A stretch of DNA of 64,000 nt from Betaproteobacteria bacterium (GTDB lineage Bacteria > Pseudomonadota > Gammaproteobacteria > Burkholderiales > JAEUOS01). Below, one piece after another: positions 8,759 to 20,221 of the stretch. The DNA is taken from the NCBI GenBank assembly GCA_028292405.1, contig JAQGMJ010000049.1:72344-136343 (forward strand), given 5' to 3'. The position numbers and the translations under genes are program-made. Each line of letters opens with the position of its first letter. The first letter of the stretch is position 1. The notes under the pieces are model-generated. The model saw nothing but the letters and a program-made list of their open reading frames with translations, made no database searches and had not been told where the DNA came from.

Positions 8759-9972
8759 TGCCGGGTGGCGATCATCAGCCCGGACTTGCCGCTCTTCCAG
8801 TGATAGCCGAAGGGGAAGTTCACCGGGCTGGGCTTGTCGCGGGCGTCGTAGGCGGCCTGCAGGTCGGGCTGGTTGCCGTAGGCCAGGCCATGGATCGGCC
8901 GCGCGTAGGAGCCATAGAGCTTGACCTGCCAGGAGGGCTGGGCGAAATAGCGATAGGGGATGCCGGTATCGTCCTGCACGATCATGTCGGTGCTGGCCAG
9001 CAGCATTTCGCGGGTTTTCTTGAACTGGTGGTCGTGCAGCAGATAGGACGCCGACTTCAGAAAGCCGGTGGCCGGCTTGTTGCGGCCGATGATCTCAAGA
9101 AAGGCGGGATAGTATGCCAGTGCCTTGTCGGTGGCGTCGAGCGAGTAGTAGGTGAGTTGCTGCGTCAGGCCTGTCTTGGCGTCGGAAAATTCGATGCGCG
9201 TGCCCGCCAGGCGCTTGCCGGGGCGGTTCGTTTCGGGCGCGGCGTATTGTTTGGTCAGATCGGGAAACAGGTCGATATCTTCGATGCGCACGATGCGTTT
9301 TCCGGTCAGCGCCATCATGGTCGCGATCACCGGCGCCGTCCCCTTGAACAGGTCGGTGCCCAACTGCTTGGTCATGTAGTCGGTAATGAAATAGTTGCGC
9401 TGGAAAATGTCGCGCATCGCATACCGGGTGTTTTCCAGCAGGCGGGCGAACTGCTTTTCGCTCATGCCAGTGACGTCGGGCATCGAGCCCGGGCGCTCCA
9501 GGCTGAAGAATACGTACTGGCGGTGGGTTGGAAAGAGGGTGACGGCATTGAGGAAGTCCGGCCCGCTGAACGGGTAGATCAGGGTACGGCGGCTGGCGTC
9601 GCGAATCTGCAATTCATGGTCACGCCATTTTTCCATTTCGACCAGGCGCTCCTTCACGTGAGCCCAGTCCTGCTGCATGATCCTGGCGTGGGCTTTCCAG
9701 GCCTCGGTCGCGGCCAGGCGGTCGGTGACCGGGTCGCCGGGCGTGGGAGGGAGGCCGGCCAGCAGTTGCGCGGTGTTGTTGACGCGTACGTCGTAGGCGG
9801 TCGCAGGGACGGACGGCGCAGCAACCGGCTTGGGCGCCGGCACAGGTGTCGTCGTCGGGAGGGCCAGTGCTGCCAGCGGCAAGGCTCCCAGGCATACCAG
9901 CGTCGCAGCGTATAACTTGCGCACAATACACAACCCGCCGCGCCTTGCGCGGCCAAGCAAATCGATGGACAT
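8755..9972 (-). CDS. conserved secreted protein of unknown function
   Basis: I do not recognise a family. The protein has 405 residues from the ATG at 9972, which has a purine-rich AGGGG stretch upstream. An in-frame GTG at 9924 would give a cleaner signal peptide (basic start, hydrophobic core, ALA). After the export signal comes a Pro/Ala linker and a soluble domain with no cysteine pattern or repeat. It is followed, with an ATGA overlap, by an alpha/beta hydrolase, which suggests a joint periplasmic or extracellular role. Confidence 0.7.
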   Translation of the reverse strand: MSIDLLGRARRGGLCIVRKLYAATLVCLGALPLAALALPTTTPVPAPKPVAAPSVPATAYDVRVNNTAQLLAGLPPTPGDPVTDRLAATEAWKAHARIMQQDWAHVKERLVEMEKWRDHELQIRDASRRTLIYPFSGPDFLNAVTLFPTHRQYVFFSLERPGSMPDVTGMSEKQFARLLENTRYAMRDIFQRNYFITDYMTKQLGTDLFKGTAPVIATMMALTGKRIVRIEDIDLFPDLTKQYAAPETNRPGKRLAGTRIEFSDAKTGLTQQLTYYSLDATDKALAYYPAFLEIIGRNKPATGFLKSASYLLHDHQFKKTREMLLASTDMIVQDDTGIPYRYFAQPSWQVKLYGSYARPIHGLAYGNQPDLQAAYDARDKPSPVNFPFGYHWKSGKSGLMIATRQ

Positions 9973-10091
9973 CCCAGCCCCTGAGAAAACGTTTTTGCTG
10001 TTGTTTTAGCTCGCGTGAACCTGAAGACCCTCACGCAAGTCCTTAATGCATAGGCGAATTCTAGCATTTTGGAGCTCGTGCGACGAGACTG

Positions 10092-10122
10092 TTGTACACA
10101 AATGACACTTGTTTGTATACAA
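10092..10122. promoter_or_regulatory. pair of TTGTxxACAA operators, GntR/FCD type
   Basis: Two copies of a ten-base palindrome-like element, TTGTACACAA (10092-10101) and TTGTATACAA (10113-10122, inside a perfect 12-base palindrome), have centres 21 bp apart, two DNA turns. FCD-type GntR regulators commonly bind such sequences. They lie between the divergent secreted-protein gene and carA. A minus-strand -10-like TAGAAT at 10063-10058 and a plus-strand TATAAT at 10164 are both within reach. The rest of this 303-base gap shows no gene. Confidence 0.5.
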
Positions 10123-10140
10123 AATTGCCCAATCAAAACA

Positions 10141-10169
10141 ATGTATTAGGGGCATAGCTCGGGTATAAT
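10141..10169 (+). promoter_or_regulatory. probable carAB promoter
   Basis: A perfect -10 hexamer TATAAT (10164-10169) precedes carA by about 107 bases. At 17-bp spacing the -35 position reads ATGTAT, a poor match, so an activator or upstream element may be needed. Two palindromic operators lie just upstream. No uracil- or arginine-sensing leader structure was recognised. Confidence 0.55.
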
Positions 10170-10275
10170 CCGAAGGTTTGCCCGCGTGCTGCTCTGTTTT
10201 TCATCCAAGGCGTTGTTATAGCCGCTTATCCGATACGCGCGGGTTCTTTCGATAAGGCCTCCTCCCGGGTTTTTT

Positions 10276-11414
10276 ATGTCTCCAAAGCCGTCTCCCGCTC
10301 TCCTCGCGCTTGCCGACGGCAGTATTTTTCGCGGAATTTCCATTGGTGCCGACGGTTCTACCGTCGGTGAGGTGGTGTTCAATACCGCGATGACGGGTTA
10401 TCAGGAAATTCTCACCGACCCTTCCTACTGCCGCCAGATCGTCACTCTCACCTACCCGCATATCGGCAACACCGGCATCAACGCCGAAGATGTCGAATCG
10501 GGCAATACAAGGATTTATGCCGCCGGCCTGATCATCCGTGATCTGCCGCTCGCGGTTTCCAACTTTCGCAGCACCGCCACGCTGGATGAATACCTGCGGC
10601 GCGAAAACGTGGTCGGCATCGCAGGCATCGACACCCGCCGCCTGACGCGCATCCTGCGCGAAAAGGGCGCGCAAAACGGCTGCCTGATGGCCGGTGCGAA
10701 CATCGACGAAGCAGCGGCGCTGGCGCAGGCGCGTGGCTTCGCCGGCCTGGCGGGCATGGACCTCGCCAAGGTGGTGAGCACCGAGCAATCGTATCTTTGG
10801 GGCGAGGCTGAGTGGCAACTCGAGGCCGGTTACACGGCCGCGCAAAATACGCGCTTCAAGGTCGTAGCCTATGACTACGGTGTCAAGCGCAACATCCTGC
10901 GCATGCTGGCTTCGCGCGGCTGCGCGCTGACCGTGGTGCCGGCGCAAACCCCGGCCAAGGAAGTGCTGGGGATGAAGCCGGACGGCGTTTTCCTCTCCAA
11001 TGGCCCCGGCGACCCGGAACCTTGCGATTACGCGATCAAGGCGATCACCGAGATCATCAATGCCGGTGTGCCGACCTTCGGCATCTGCCTCGGCCATCAG
11101 TTGATGGGCCTGGCCTCGGGCGCGAAAACGCTGAAGATGAAGTTCGGCCATCACGGCGCGAATCATCCGGTGAAAGACCTGGAAAGCGGCAAGGTGGTGA
11201 TCACCAGCCAGAACCATGGCTTCGCGGTTGATCCCGAGACGCTTACCGACAATCTCAAGGTCACCCACGTTTCGCTGTTCGATGGTTCCGTGCAGGGCCT
11301 GGCGCGCACCGACAAACCGGCCTTCTGTTTCCAGGGCCATCCGGAAGCGAGTCCTGGTCCGCAGGACATTGGCTACCTTTTTGATCGCTTCACTGCGCTG
11401 ATGGAGAAGAAATA

Positions 11415-11415
<1 letters not shown>
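10276..11415 (+). CDS. carA: carbamoyl-phosphate synthase, small (glutaminase) subunit
   Basis: Hydrolyses glutamine and channels ammonia to CarB for carbamoyl phosphate, feeding pyrimidine and arginine synthesis. 379 residues, normal length. The N-terminal CPSase small-chain domain is followed by a class I glutamine amidotransferase domain. The nucleophile is Cys271 in [11 protein letters not shown] and the His/Glu pair is in [11 protein letters not shown]. The TAA stop overlaps the carB start by one base (TAATG), so the subunits are translationally coupled. Confidence 0.98.
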
Positions 11416-14660
<3,245 letters not shown>

Positions 14661-14676
14661 AGGCAACTGAAAAAGA

Positions 14677-14704
14677 GAAAACGGCGCCCGTGGGCGCCGT
14701 TTTC
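14677..14704. terminator. bidirectional terminator between carB and cytochrome c gene
   Basis: A perfect inverted repeat of 11-12 bp (arms about 14677-14688 and 14693-14704, loop CGTG) has an A-run on its left and TTTTCTTTT on its right. It can end transcription from carB and from the convergent dehydrogenase operon. Confidence 0.9.
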
Positions 14705-14714
14705 TTTTGCCCGA

Positions 14715-15089
14715 TTACTTGAAGGTCTGCTCCATGTAGTCGAGCAGATCGGCACGGTTTTGCGCATCCGGTATGCCGCCGAATGGCATGCGGTTGGCCG
14801 GAATCGCTTTTTGTGGATCGGCGATGTAAGACTCAAGCGTTTCACGCGACCAGACGATGTTGGCACGCTTCATCGCCGGCGAAAAGCGAAAGTCGTCCAG
14901 GGTGCCGGCCTTGCGGCCGAACACCCCGTACAGGCTGGGCCCGACTCCCGAGGGAGCTTTGGCCGCCGAATGACAGGCCGCGCATTCGGCAAATATCTTC
15001 TGCCCATGGGCGGCGTCGGCAGCCTGCGCGGGCCCGCAGGCAGCGAAGCCGGCGAGCAGGGTCATGGAGAAAATTCGCGAGATTTTCAT
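14715..15089 (-). CDS. small mono-heme cytochrome c
   Basis: A 124-residue exported cytochrome. A signal peptide ends near AQA|AD. The heme c site is CAACH at about residues 35-39, and a plausible axial Met is in NRMPFGGIPD. Its start overlaps the stop of the GMC subunit (ATGA), so it is made together with that enzyme and most likely carries its electrons to the respiratory chain. Gluconate/sorbitol-type dehydrogenases usually have a three-heme cytochrome subunit; this one has a single heme site. Confidence 0.92.
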   Translation of the reverse strand: MKISRIFSMTLLAGFAACGPAQAADAAHGQKIFAECAACHSAAKAPSGVGPSLYGVFGRKAGTLDDFRFSPAMKRANIVWSRETLESYIADPQKAIPANRMPFGGIPDAQNRADLLDYMEQTFK

Positions 15090-16861
15090 GCGTGCACCAA
15101 TTGACCGGGGTTCTTCAGGTATTGATTGCGGATCGCGTCCGCCGTCCAGTAGGCCAGCGCGCCCACCGGCCCGGTCGGGTTGTAGGAGGAGTTGTGCGCA
15201 AACACATTGGCGCCGACCACGAACAGGTTGTGGCAGTCCCAGCTTTGCAGGTAGCGGTTGACCGCGCTGCTCTTCGGGTTGACGCCCATGATGGTGCCGC
15301 CGGTGTTGTGCGTGCTCTGGTAGGGCACCACGGTCCACGGATCGGTGCGCGCCACAGCCGGGGTGAAATGCGTCGGGTTCATCGACTTGGCGATGTCGTT
15401 GATCACCTGCGCGGCGTGCTGCCCCATCTTGTGCTCGTTCTCCTTGTAGTCGAAGGTCATGCGCATCAGCGGCTGGCCGAAGGCGTTGCGGTAGGTGGGA
15501 TCGAGGTCCAGGTAGTTGTAACGATTGGCCATCACCGCGCCGCTGGCGTCGATCTTCATCGCCGCTTGGTACCACTTGGCGGTGGCGGCCTTCCATTCGC
15601 GGCCCCATTGCGGCGTGCCGCGCGGCACCGGGCGGTAGCCGATCGGCAGGTTGGTGTTGAAGCCGCCGGAGATATTGGCCCCGCCGATGTAGCCGAACTT
15701 GCTGCGGTCGAAGTCCCAGTTGGTGTTGAAGTCGTCGATCGTGTCATTCGAGCCGCCGGCGTTCATGAAGGGGTTGAAGTGCTTGCCCTCGAAGAACAGG
15801 GTGGCTGAAGTGCCGGTCTGGTAGCAATAGTTCTTGCCGATCACCCCTTTGCCGGTCTTCGGGTCGTACGGCTGGCCGATGCCGGAGGTGAGCATGATAT
15901 GCACGTTGTTCAGCGCGAAGGCGGTGAGGATCACCATGTTCGCCGGCTGCTCGAATTCCTCCCCGGTGAGCACGTTGATGTAGAGCACGCCGGTGACGCG
16001 CTTGCCGCTCTTGTCCTTGATCACCCTGGTGACCCAGGAATGGGCGCGCAGCTCGAAGTTGGCGCTTTTCATTACCGCCGGGATGATCGCGACGTGCGGG
16101 CTGCCTTTGGCGTTGGCTTCGCAGCCGAAGCGCTGGCAATAGCCGCAATACTCACAGGCGCCGAATTGCGCGCCGTACTGGTTGGTGTAGGGCCGCGATG
16201 CGTTGGCCGAGGGGCGAGGGAAGGGGTGATAGCCCAGATTTTTCGCCGCTGCATTGAACATCTCGCTGGCGTGGATCTTGGTCAGCGGCGGCAGGGCGTA
16301 TTCGTTCTGCCGCGGCGCCTCGAAAGGATTGCCACCTTCCTGTATCTGCCCGCGCAGGTTGCCCGCCTTGCCGGAAACGGCGGCGGCACGCTCGAACTTC
16401 TCGTAGTACGGCTCCAGCTCGGCGTAGCTCACGCCCCAGTCCTGGATCGTCATGTCGGCCGGAATGTACTTCTTGCCGTAGCGCTCCTCGTACATGCTGC
16501 GGACCTTCAGTTCCATGTCGGTCCAGCGCCAGGTGTGGCCGCTCCAGTGCACGCCGGAGCCGCCCACCACTTCGCCCGGCAGGAAGGAGCCCAAGCGGCG
16601 CATCGGCAGCGCCTCCTGCGAAATGTTGTTGCGCACGGTGAGGGTGTCGCGCGCGGTGTTCTGCATCAGGTCGTGGCGCACCACGTAGCGCAATTCATCG
16701 CGCACGCCTGGCAGGGCGTAGTCGTCCTGCGTGGTGCGATTGCCGCCACGCTCCAGAGCCACCACCTTCAGGCCGGCATCGGTCAATTCCTTCGAGAGGA
16801 TGCCGCCGGTCCACCCCAGGCCGACGATGACGACGTCGACTTCCTTGAGTTTCTTTGCCAT
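15086..16861 (-). CDS. GMC-family FAD dehydrogenase, catalytic subunit
   Basis: 591 residues. The N-terminal dinucleotide site VDVVIVGLGWTGG binds FAD. The middle contains CEYCGYCQRFGC, a Cys-rich motif like the Fe-S site of FAD-dependent glucose dehydrogenase alpha subunits. The C-terminal GMC domain has HNTGGTIMG and NPTGPVGALAYW with the catalytic His/Asn region. No signal peptide of its own is seen, so it is probably exported with its TAT-signal-bearing partner encoded just upstream. Expected reaction: oxidation of a polyol, sugar or sugar acid in the periplasm. The exact substrate is not deducible. Confidence 0.92.
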   Translation of the reverse strand: MAKKLKEVDVVIVGLGWTGGILSKELTDAGLKVVALERGGNRTTQDDYALPGVRDELRYVVRHDLMQNTARDTLTVRNNISQEALPMRRLGSFLPGEVVGGSGVHWSGHTWRWTDMELKVRSMYEERYGKKYIPADMTIQDWGVSYAELEPYYEKFERAAAVSGKAGNLRGQIQEGGNPFEAPRQNEYALPPLTKIHASEMFNAAAKNLGYHPFPRPSANASRPYTNQYGAQFGACEYCGYCQRFGCEANAKGSPHVAIIPAVMKSANFELRAHSWVTRVIKDKSGKRVTGVLYINVLTGEEFEQPANMVILTAFALNNVHIMLTSGIGQPYDPKTGKGVIGKNYCYQTGTSATLFFEGKHFNPFMNAGGSNDTIDDFNTNWDFDRSKFGYIGGANISGGFNTNLPIGYRPVPRGTPQWGREWKAATAKWYQAAMKIDASGAVMANRYNYLDLDPTYRNAFGQPLMRMTFDYKENEHKMGQHAAQVINDIAKSMNPTHFTPAVARTDPWTVVPYQSTHNTGGTIMGVNPKSSAVNRYLQSWDCHNLFVVGANVFAHNSSYNPTGPVGALAYWTADAIRNQYLKNPGQLVHA

Positions 16862-16876
16862 GTTCTTGGTTCCCCT

Positions 16877-17602
16877 TCAGCTCATGTCGGCGATGCCGAC
16901 GGGGTTGTTTGGGTAGGCCTTGTCGCGGAACTTGACTACGTCCTGGCTGTGTACGGCAATCACCCCGGGGAAGCCGATCAGTTTCCAGCCAGCCTTGTCG
17001 CGGTTGCCGCCATAGATCGGGTCGCCAAACATGCCTTCCATCACCGTCTGATAGGCCGTGTTGAAAAAGGCGCGCGCTGGCGGTCCGTTTTCGAATACCA
17101 CCTTGCCGTCCCGCAGGGCGCGCAGGAATTCCTCGCGCTGCGCGTCGGTCACTTTGTCGAAGGGCTTGCCGTAGGTCTTGATGCACTGGATGTTGGCCGC
17201 GGCAATGCCGTTGCGGTACAACTCGGCCGGCGTCAGCGGCAACTGGTAGCCCTGGCTGGGCACGCCTTGCTTCCACGGCCCCTGCATGTACATGCGGTCG
17301 CCCTTGCCCCAGGCGCCGGCAAGCGCGCGGTCGATATAGATGTTCAGGCCAAGGTCGACGCCGTTGGGTGTCAGCGCATCAGCCGGCACCATATGATTGA
17401 CCATCGCCTCGACGAAAGCCGCTTCCTCGGGGTTGAGAAACGCATAGCCGGGTGAGGCCGGGGGAGTTGCCTGTGCGGGCGCTTGGGCCTGCGCTGATTG
17501 CGGCAGGACAACGGTGGCGGCGGTGGCAGCAGCAGCAGCGCCACCGGCGACGGCGCTTTTGAGAAAAGCGCGGCGATTCAAACCTTCCGGTTTGTCTTTC
17601 AT
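16877..17602 (-). CDS. gluconate 2-dehydrogenase subunit 3 family protein (TAT-exported)
   Basis: 241 residues with a twin-arginine signal (NRRAFLKS, then an Ala/Val-rich core ending in AQAQA). The soluble part matches the small subunit of membrane-bound gluconate/sorbitol/fructose dehydrogenases, which acts as a chaperone and co-exports the FAD subunit. It is the first gene of a three-gene operon with the GMC subunit and cytochrome c. A strong Shine-Dalgarno (GAGGAGG on the minus strand, about 17610-17616) precedes the ATG. Confidence 0.9.
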   Translation of the reverse strand: MKDKPEGLNRRAFLKSAVAGGAAAAATAATVVLPQSAQAQAPAQATPPASPGYAFLNPEEAAFVEAMVNHMVPADALTPNGVDLGLNIYIDRALAGAWGKGDRMYMQGPWKQGVPSQGYQLPLTPAELYRNGIAAANIQCIKTYGKPFDKVTDAQREEFLRALRDGKVVFENGPPARAFFNTAYQTVMEGMFGDPIYGGNRDKAGWKLIGFPGVIAVHSQDVVKFRDKAYPNNPVGIADMS

Positions 17603-17999
17603 TGCTGTCTCCTCCTCTTGTTTTTTGCGAGGATATCGGTCCGGCTGGCAGCCAGAACTGCAGCCGGTCTAAATTTATATTACTCGCTTTGCGCAAGCCC
17701 GTAAGGGAAATTGCCGGGCGTGGGCTTTATGTGTGTTATTAGATTAAGCGCGAGCAAGGCATCGCGCGATGCGCGTACCGCGTTTCATCCCGCATGGCGG
17801 CGGTCCATTTGCTCCCGATGAAAAGGAGGCGGGACTTCCCTGGGTTATTGCCGGGCTGCGGCTCGCGCATTGGTGGCGCCCTTCGCGCGCAATCTGCCGC
17901 ACTGCGCTGCAACAGGGGACAAGGTGGCCGCATCGCTGTATCATTACGCTTTTACGGGCGGTGCACTTCGCGCTGCCCGTTGCTTTTTGGAGAAACAAC
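17603..17999. other. 397-base intergenic region between dehydrogenase operon and greA
   Basis: This gap separates divergent genes. I see the strong ribosome site of the minus-strand operon (17610-17616) and the greA site GGAG (17989-17992). No convincing -35/-10 pair stands out for either side, and no gene or RNA was recognised. An open frame that continues upstream of greA in this region is only an extension of the greA frame and lacks a ribosome site. Confidence 0.5.
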
Positions 18000-18479
18000 A
18001 TGGCTTCTTCCGTGCCGATGACCGTTTTTGGAGCGGAAAAACTGCGTGAGGAACTGCACCGCCTGAAAGCCGTGGAGCGTCCGGCGGTAATCAATTCGAT
18101 TTCCGAGGCACGCGCCCAGGGCGATCTGTCGGAAAACGCGGAGTACGATGCCGCCAAGGAAAAGCAGGGCTTTATCGAAGGCCGCATTGCTGAAGTCGAA
18201 GGCAAGTTGTCGGCCGCGCAAATTATCGATCCGAAAGACCTGGTGAGCGAAGACCGGGTGGTATTTGCCGCCACCGTGAGTCTGGAAGAGGTTAACTCGG
18301 GCGAGAAGGTAACTTATCAGATCGTCGGTGACGACGAAGGTGATATCAAGGCCGGCAAGATTTCGATCAGCTCACCAATCGCGCGCGCCCTGATCGGCAA
18401 GCACGAGGGCGACATGGCGGTGGTGAAGGCGCCGGGTGGCGACCGCGAATATGAAGTTCTGGAAATCCGCTTTATCTGA
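18000..18479 (+). CDS. greA: transcription elongation factor GreA
   Basis: 159 residues. GreA enters the secondary channel of RNA polymerase and stimulates cleavage of backtracked RNA. The N-terminal coiled coil carries the functional tip sequence [14 protein letters not shown]; the C-terminal FKBP-like domain follows. The start at 18000 is preceded by GGAG seven bases upstream. In related bacteria greA directly follows carB, and here the next genes (DUF4149, yhbY, rlmE, ftsH) keep the usual order. Confidence 0.97.
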   Translation: MASSVPMTVFGAEKLREELHRLKAVERPAVINSISEARAQGDLSENAEYDAAKEKQGFIEGRIAEVEGKLSAAQIIDPKDLVSEDRVVFAATVSLEEVNSGEKVTYQIVGDDEGDIKAGKISISSPIARALIGKHEGDMAVVKAPGGDREYEVLEIRFI

Positions 18480-18499
18480 TCTTGTCTGAGTTCCGGCCG

Positions 18500-18946
18500 A
18501 TGAAACCCCTGACCGCGGGGGCCTATGCGGTGCTGCTGGCCGTCTGGGCGGGCAGCCTGTGGACGGTGGGATGGACGGTGCCAGTGCTGTTCGCCAATCT
18601 GCCATCGCTGGTGGCGGGCGATATCGCCGCGCAGCTTTTCACGTATTTGTCCTGGGGCGGCCTGGTGTGCGGCGCGGGCTTGATTGCCTTGCGCACATGG
18701 GCATTGCCGGCGGACGCGCGGCGGGGCCGCGACTGGACGCTGTGGGCCTTGCTGCTGATGGTCCTGCTCACCATGATCGGCCATTTCGGCATCGGCGCGG
18801 TGATGGATGATCTGCGGCGTCAGGTGGCGCCGCTGTCGATCAGCGAGAGCCCGTTGCGCGGCCGGTTTGGCATGCTGCACGGCATTTCGTCGACGCTGTA
18901 CCTGATCCAGGCGATGATCGCGCTGGTCCTGGTGGCGCGGCGCTGA
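18500..18946 (+). CDS. DUF4149 membrane protein
   Basis: A 148-residue protein with four hydrophobic helices and a loop containing ISESPLRGRFGMLHGISS, typical of DUF4149 proteins found after greA in Betaproteobacteria. The ATG at 18500 is preferred over an in-frame TTG at 18482. It begins 20 bases after greA. Function unknown. Confidence 0.85.
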   Translation: MKPLTAGAYAVLLAVWAGSLWTVGWTVPVLFANLPSLVAGDIAAQLFTYLSWGGLVCGAGLIALRTWALPADARRGRDWTLWALLLMVLLTMIGHFGIGAVMDDLRRQVAPLSISESPLRGRFGMLHGISSTLYLIQAMIALVLVARR

Positions 18947-18957
18947 CGACCGCGGCC

Positions 18958-19320
18958 TTACTTGCCCAGTTCGACGCGGGCGCCGAGTTGCTTTTTGGTC
19001 TTGCGCGGTCCGCGCGGCTTGCGCGGCTTGGCGGCGGCCTTTTTGTCTTCGGGCTTGGGGCGGAACAGCACCAGCAGCTTGCCGATGCTTTGCACCGGCG
19101 CGGCGTTAAGTTCGCTGCAAATCGTTTGATAGATTTCCTGGCGGGCTTCACGGTCGTCGCCCACCACGCGCACCTTGATCAACTCATGGCTTGTGAGGGC
19201 GAGACTGATTTCGCGCAGTACCGAGGGCTTTAGGCCGTCATCGCCGATAATGACCAGCGGCGTCAGATGATGGGCGCGGGCCCTCAGTGCTTGGCGTTCA
19301 ACAGGGGATAATTCGATCAT
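18958..19320 (-). CDS. yhbY: YhbY-type CRM-domain RNA-binding protein
   Basis: 120 residues from the ATG at 19320; an upstream in-frame extension was rejected because the family starts close to LSPVERQALRARAHHL. A single CRM (CRS1-YhbY) domain binds RNA and associates with the pre-50S ribosome in E. coli. The GxxG-type loop reads IIGDDGLKPSV. The last 30 residues are rich in Lys, Arg and Pro, an extension longer than in enterobacterial YhbY. It is divergent from rlmE. Confidence 0.93.
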   Translation of the reverse strand: MIELSPVERQALRARAHHLTPLVIIGDDGLKPSVLREISLALTSHELIKVRVVGDDREARQEIYQTICSELNAAPVQSIGKLLVLFRPKPEDKKAAAKPRKPRGPRKTKKQLGARVELGK

Positions 19321-19370
19321 GGGATGTTTTTTACGCCGGGTGTTTTGATTCTGAGGGCGGATTTTAAACG

Positions 19371-20075
19371 ATGGAACGCAAAAATCGCGGCGACATGAAG
19401 CCGACACGCAGTGTCTCCAGCAATCGCTGGATGCACGAGCACGTTACCGACCAGTACGTGCAGCAGGCGAAAAAGCTCGGCTACCGCTCTCGCTCGGCGT
19501 TCAAAATCCTCGAAATCGACGAGAAGGTCGGGCTGTTCAAGCGCGGCATGACAGTGGTTGACTTGGGAGCCGCGCCGGGTGGCTGGTCGCAGATGGCGGC
19601 GCCGAAAATCGTCGCTGACGTGAAGGCGGAAGGTGCCGATGCCCCCAAAAGCACCAAAAAGTCCCAAAAGGGCCGCGTGATCGCCGTCGACCTGCTGGAA
19701 ATGCCGGGTCTCCCCGGTGTGGAGTTCCTGCAGGCCGACTTTTCCACTGACGAAGGCCTGGCAAAAGTGGAGCAAATGCTGGGGGAAAACCACACTGTTG
19801 ACCTTGTAATGTCCGATATGGCGCCCAATATCTCGGGTATCGGCATATCGGACCAGGCTAAGTCCATGTATTTATGTGAATTAGCCCTCGATTTCGCCGC
19901 CAGGTTTTTGCAGCCAAATGGTGCTTTTGTAGTCAAAACCTTTCAGGGCGTAGGTTTTACCGAGTTTTTTCAAGCGATGAAAGACACGTTCCGGGAAGTA
20001 AAGTCGATCAAACCCAAGGCTTCACGCGACCGCAGCACGGAGATTTACCTTGTAGGACGCGGGCGTAAAAGTTGA
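19371..20075 (+). CDS. rlmE: 23S rRNA (uridine-2'-O)-methyltransferase RlmE (FtsJ/RrmJ)
   Basis: 234 residues. Methylates the 2'-O of U2552 (E. coli numbering) in 23S rRNA late in 50S assembly. The SAM site is VVDLGAAPGGWSQMA. The K-D-K-E catalytic set is readable in RSAFK, VMSDMAPN, FVVKTFQG and TEIYLVG. An in-frame ATG at 19395 is an alternative start. It is followed by ftsH, as in E. coli and Burkholderiales. Confidence 0.96.
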   Translation: MERKNRGDMKPTRSVSSNRWMHEHVTDQYVQQAKKLGYRSRSAFKILEIDEKVGLFKRGMTVVDLGAAPGGWSQMAAPKIVADVKAEGADAPKSTKKSQKGRVIAVDLLEMPGLPGVEFLQADFSTDEGLAKVEQMLGENHTVDLVMSDMAPNISGIGISDQAKSMYLCELALDFAARFLQPNGAFVVKTFQGVGFTEFFQAMKDTFREVKSIKPKASRDRSTEIYLVGRGRKS

Positions 20076-20221
20076 CGTAATTTGACGCTCTGGCATCCGC
20101 TGAATGGGGCCAAAGCGTATACAATTCAGTAGTCGAAATGGATCATTTTTGCGGGGCCGCGTTCTGGCCGGCACCGCGCGAACCCTGGGGTCTCGACCGT
20201 CCCGCGGTTTAAGGAGTGGCT

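Noticed and set aside
15899-17455. A 518-codon plus-strand frame opposite the GMC dehydrogenase genes
   Set aside because: The minus-strand proteins have clear FAD, Fe-S and TAT motifs; the plus-strand translation is His/Val/Gly-rich without motifs.
17769-17999. N-terminal extension of the greA frame upstream of 18000
   Set aside because: The added residues are Arg/Pro-rich, match nothing in GreA, and the ribosome site GGAG lies directly before 18000.
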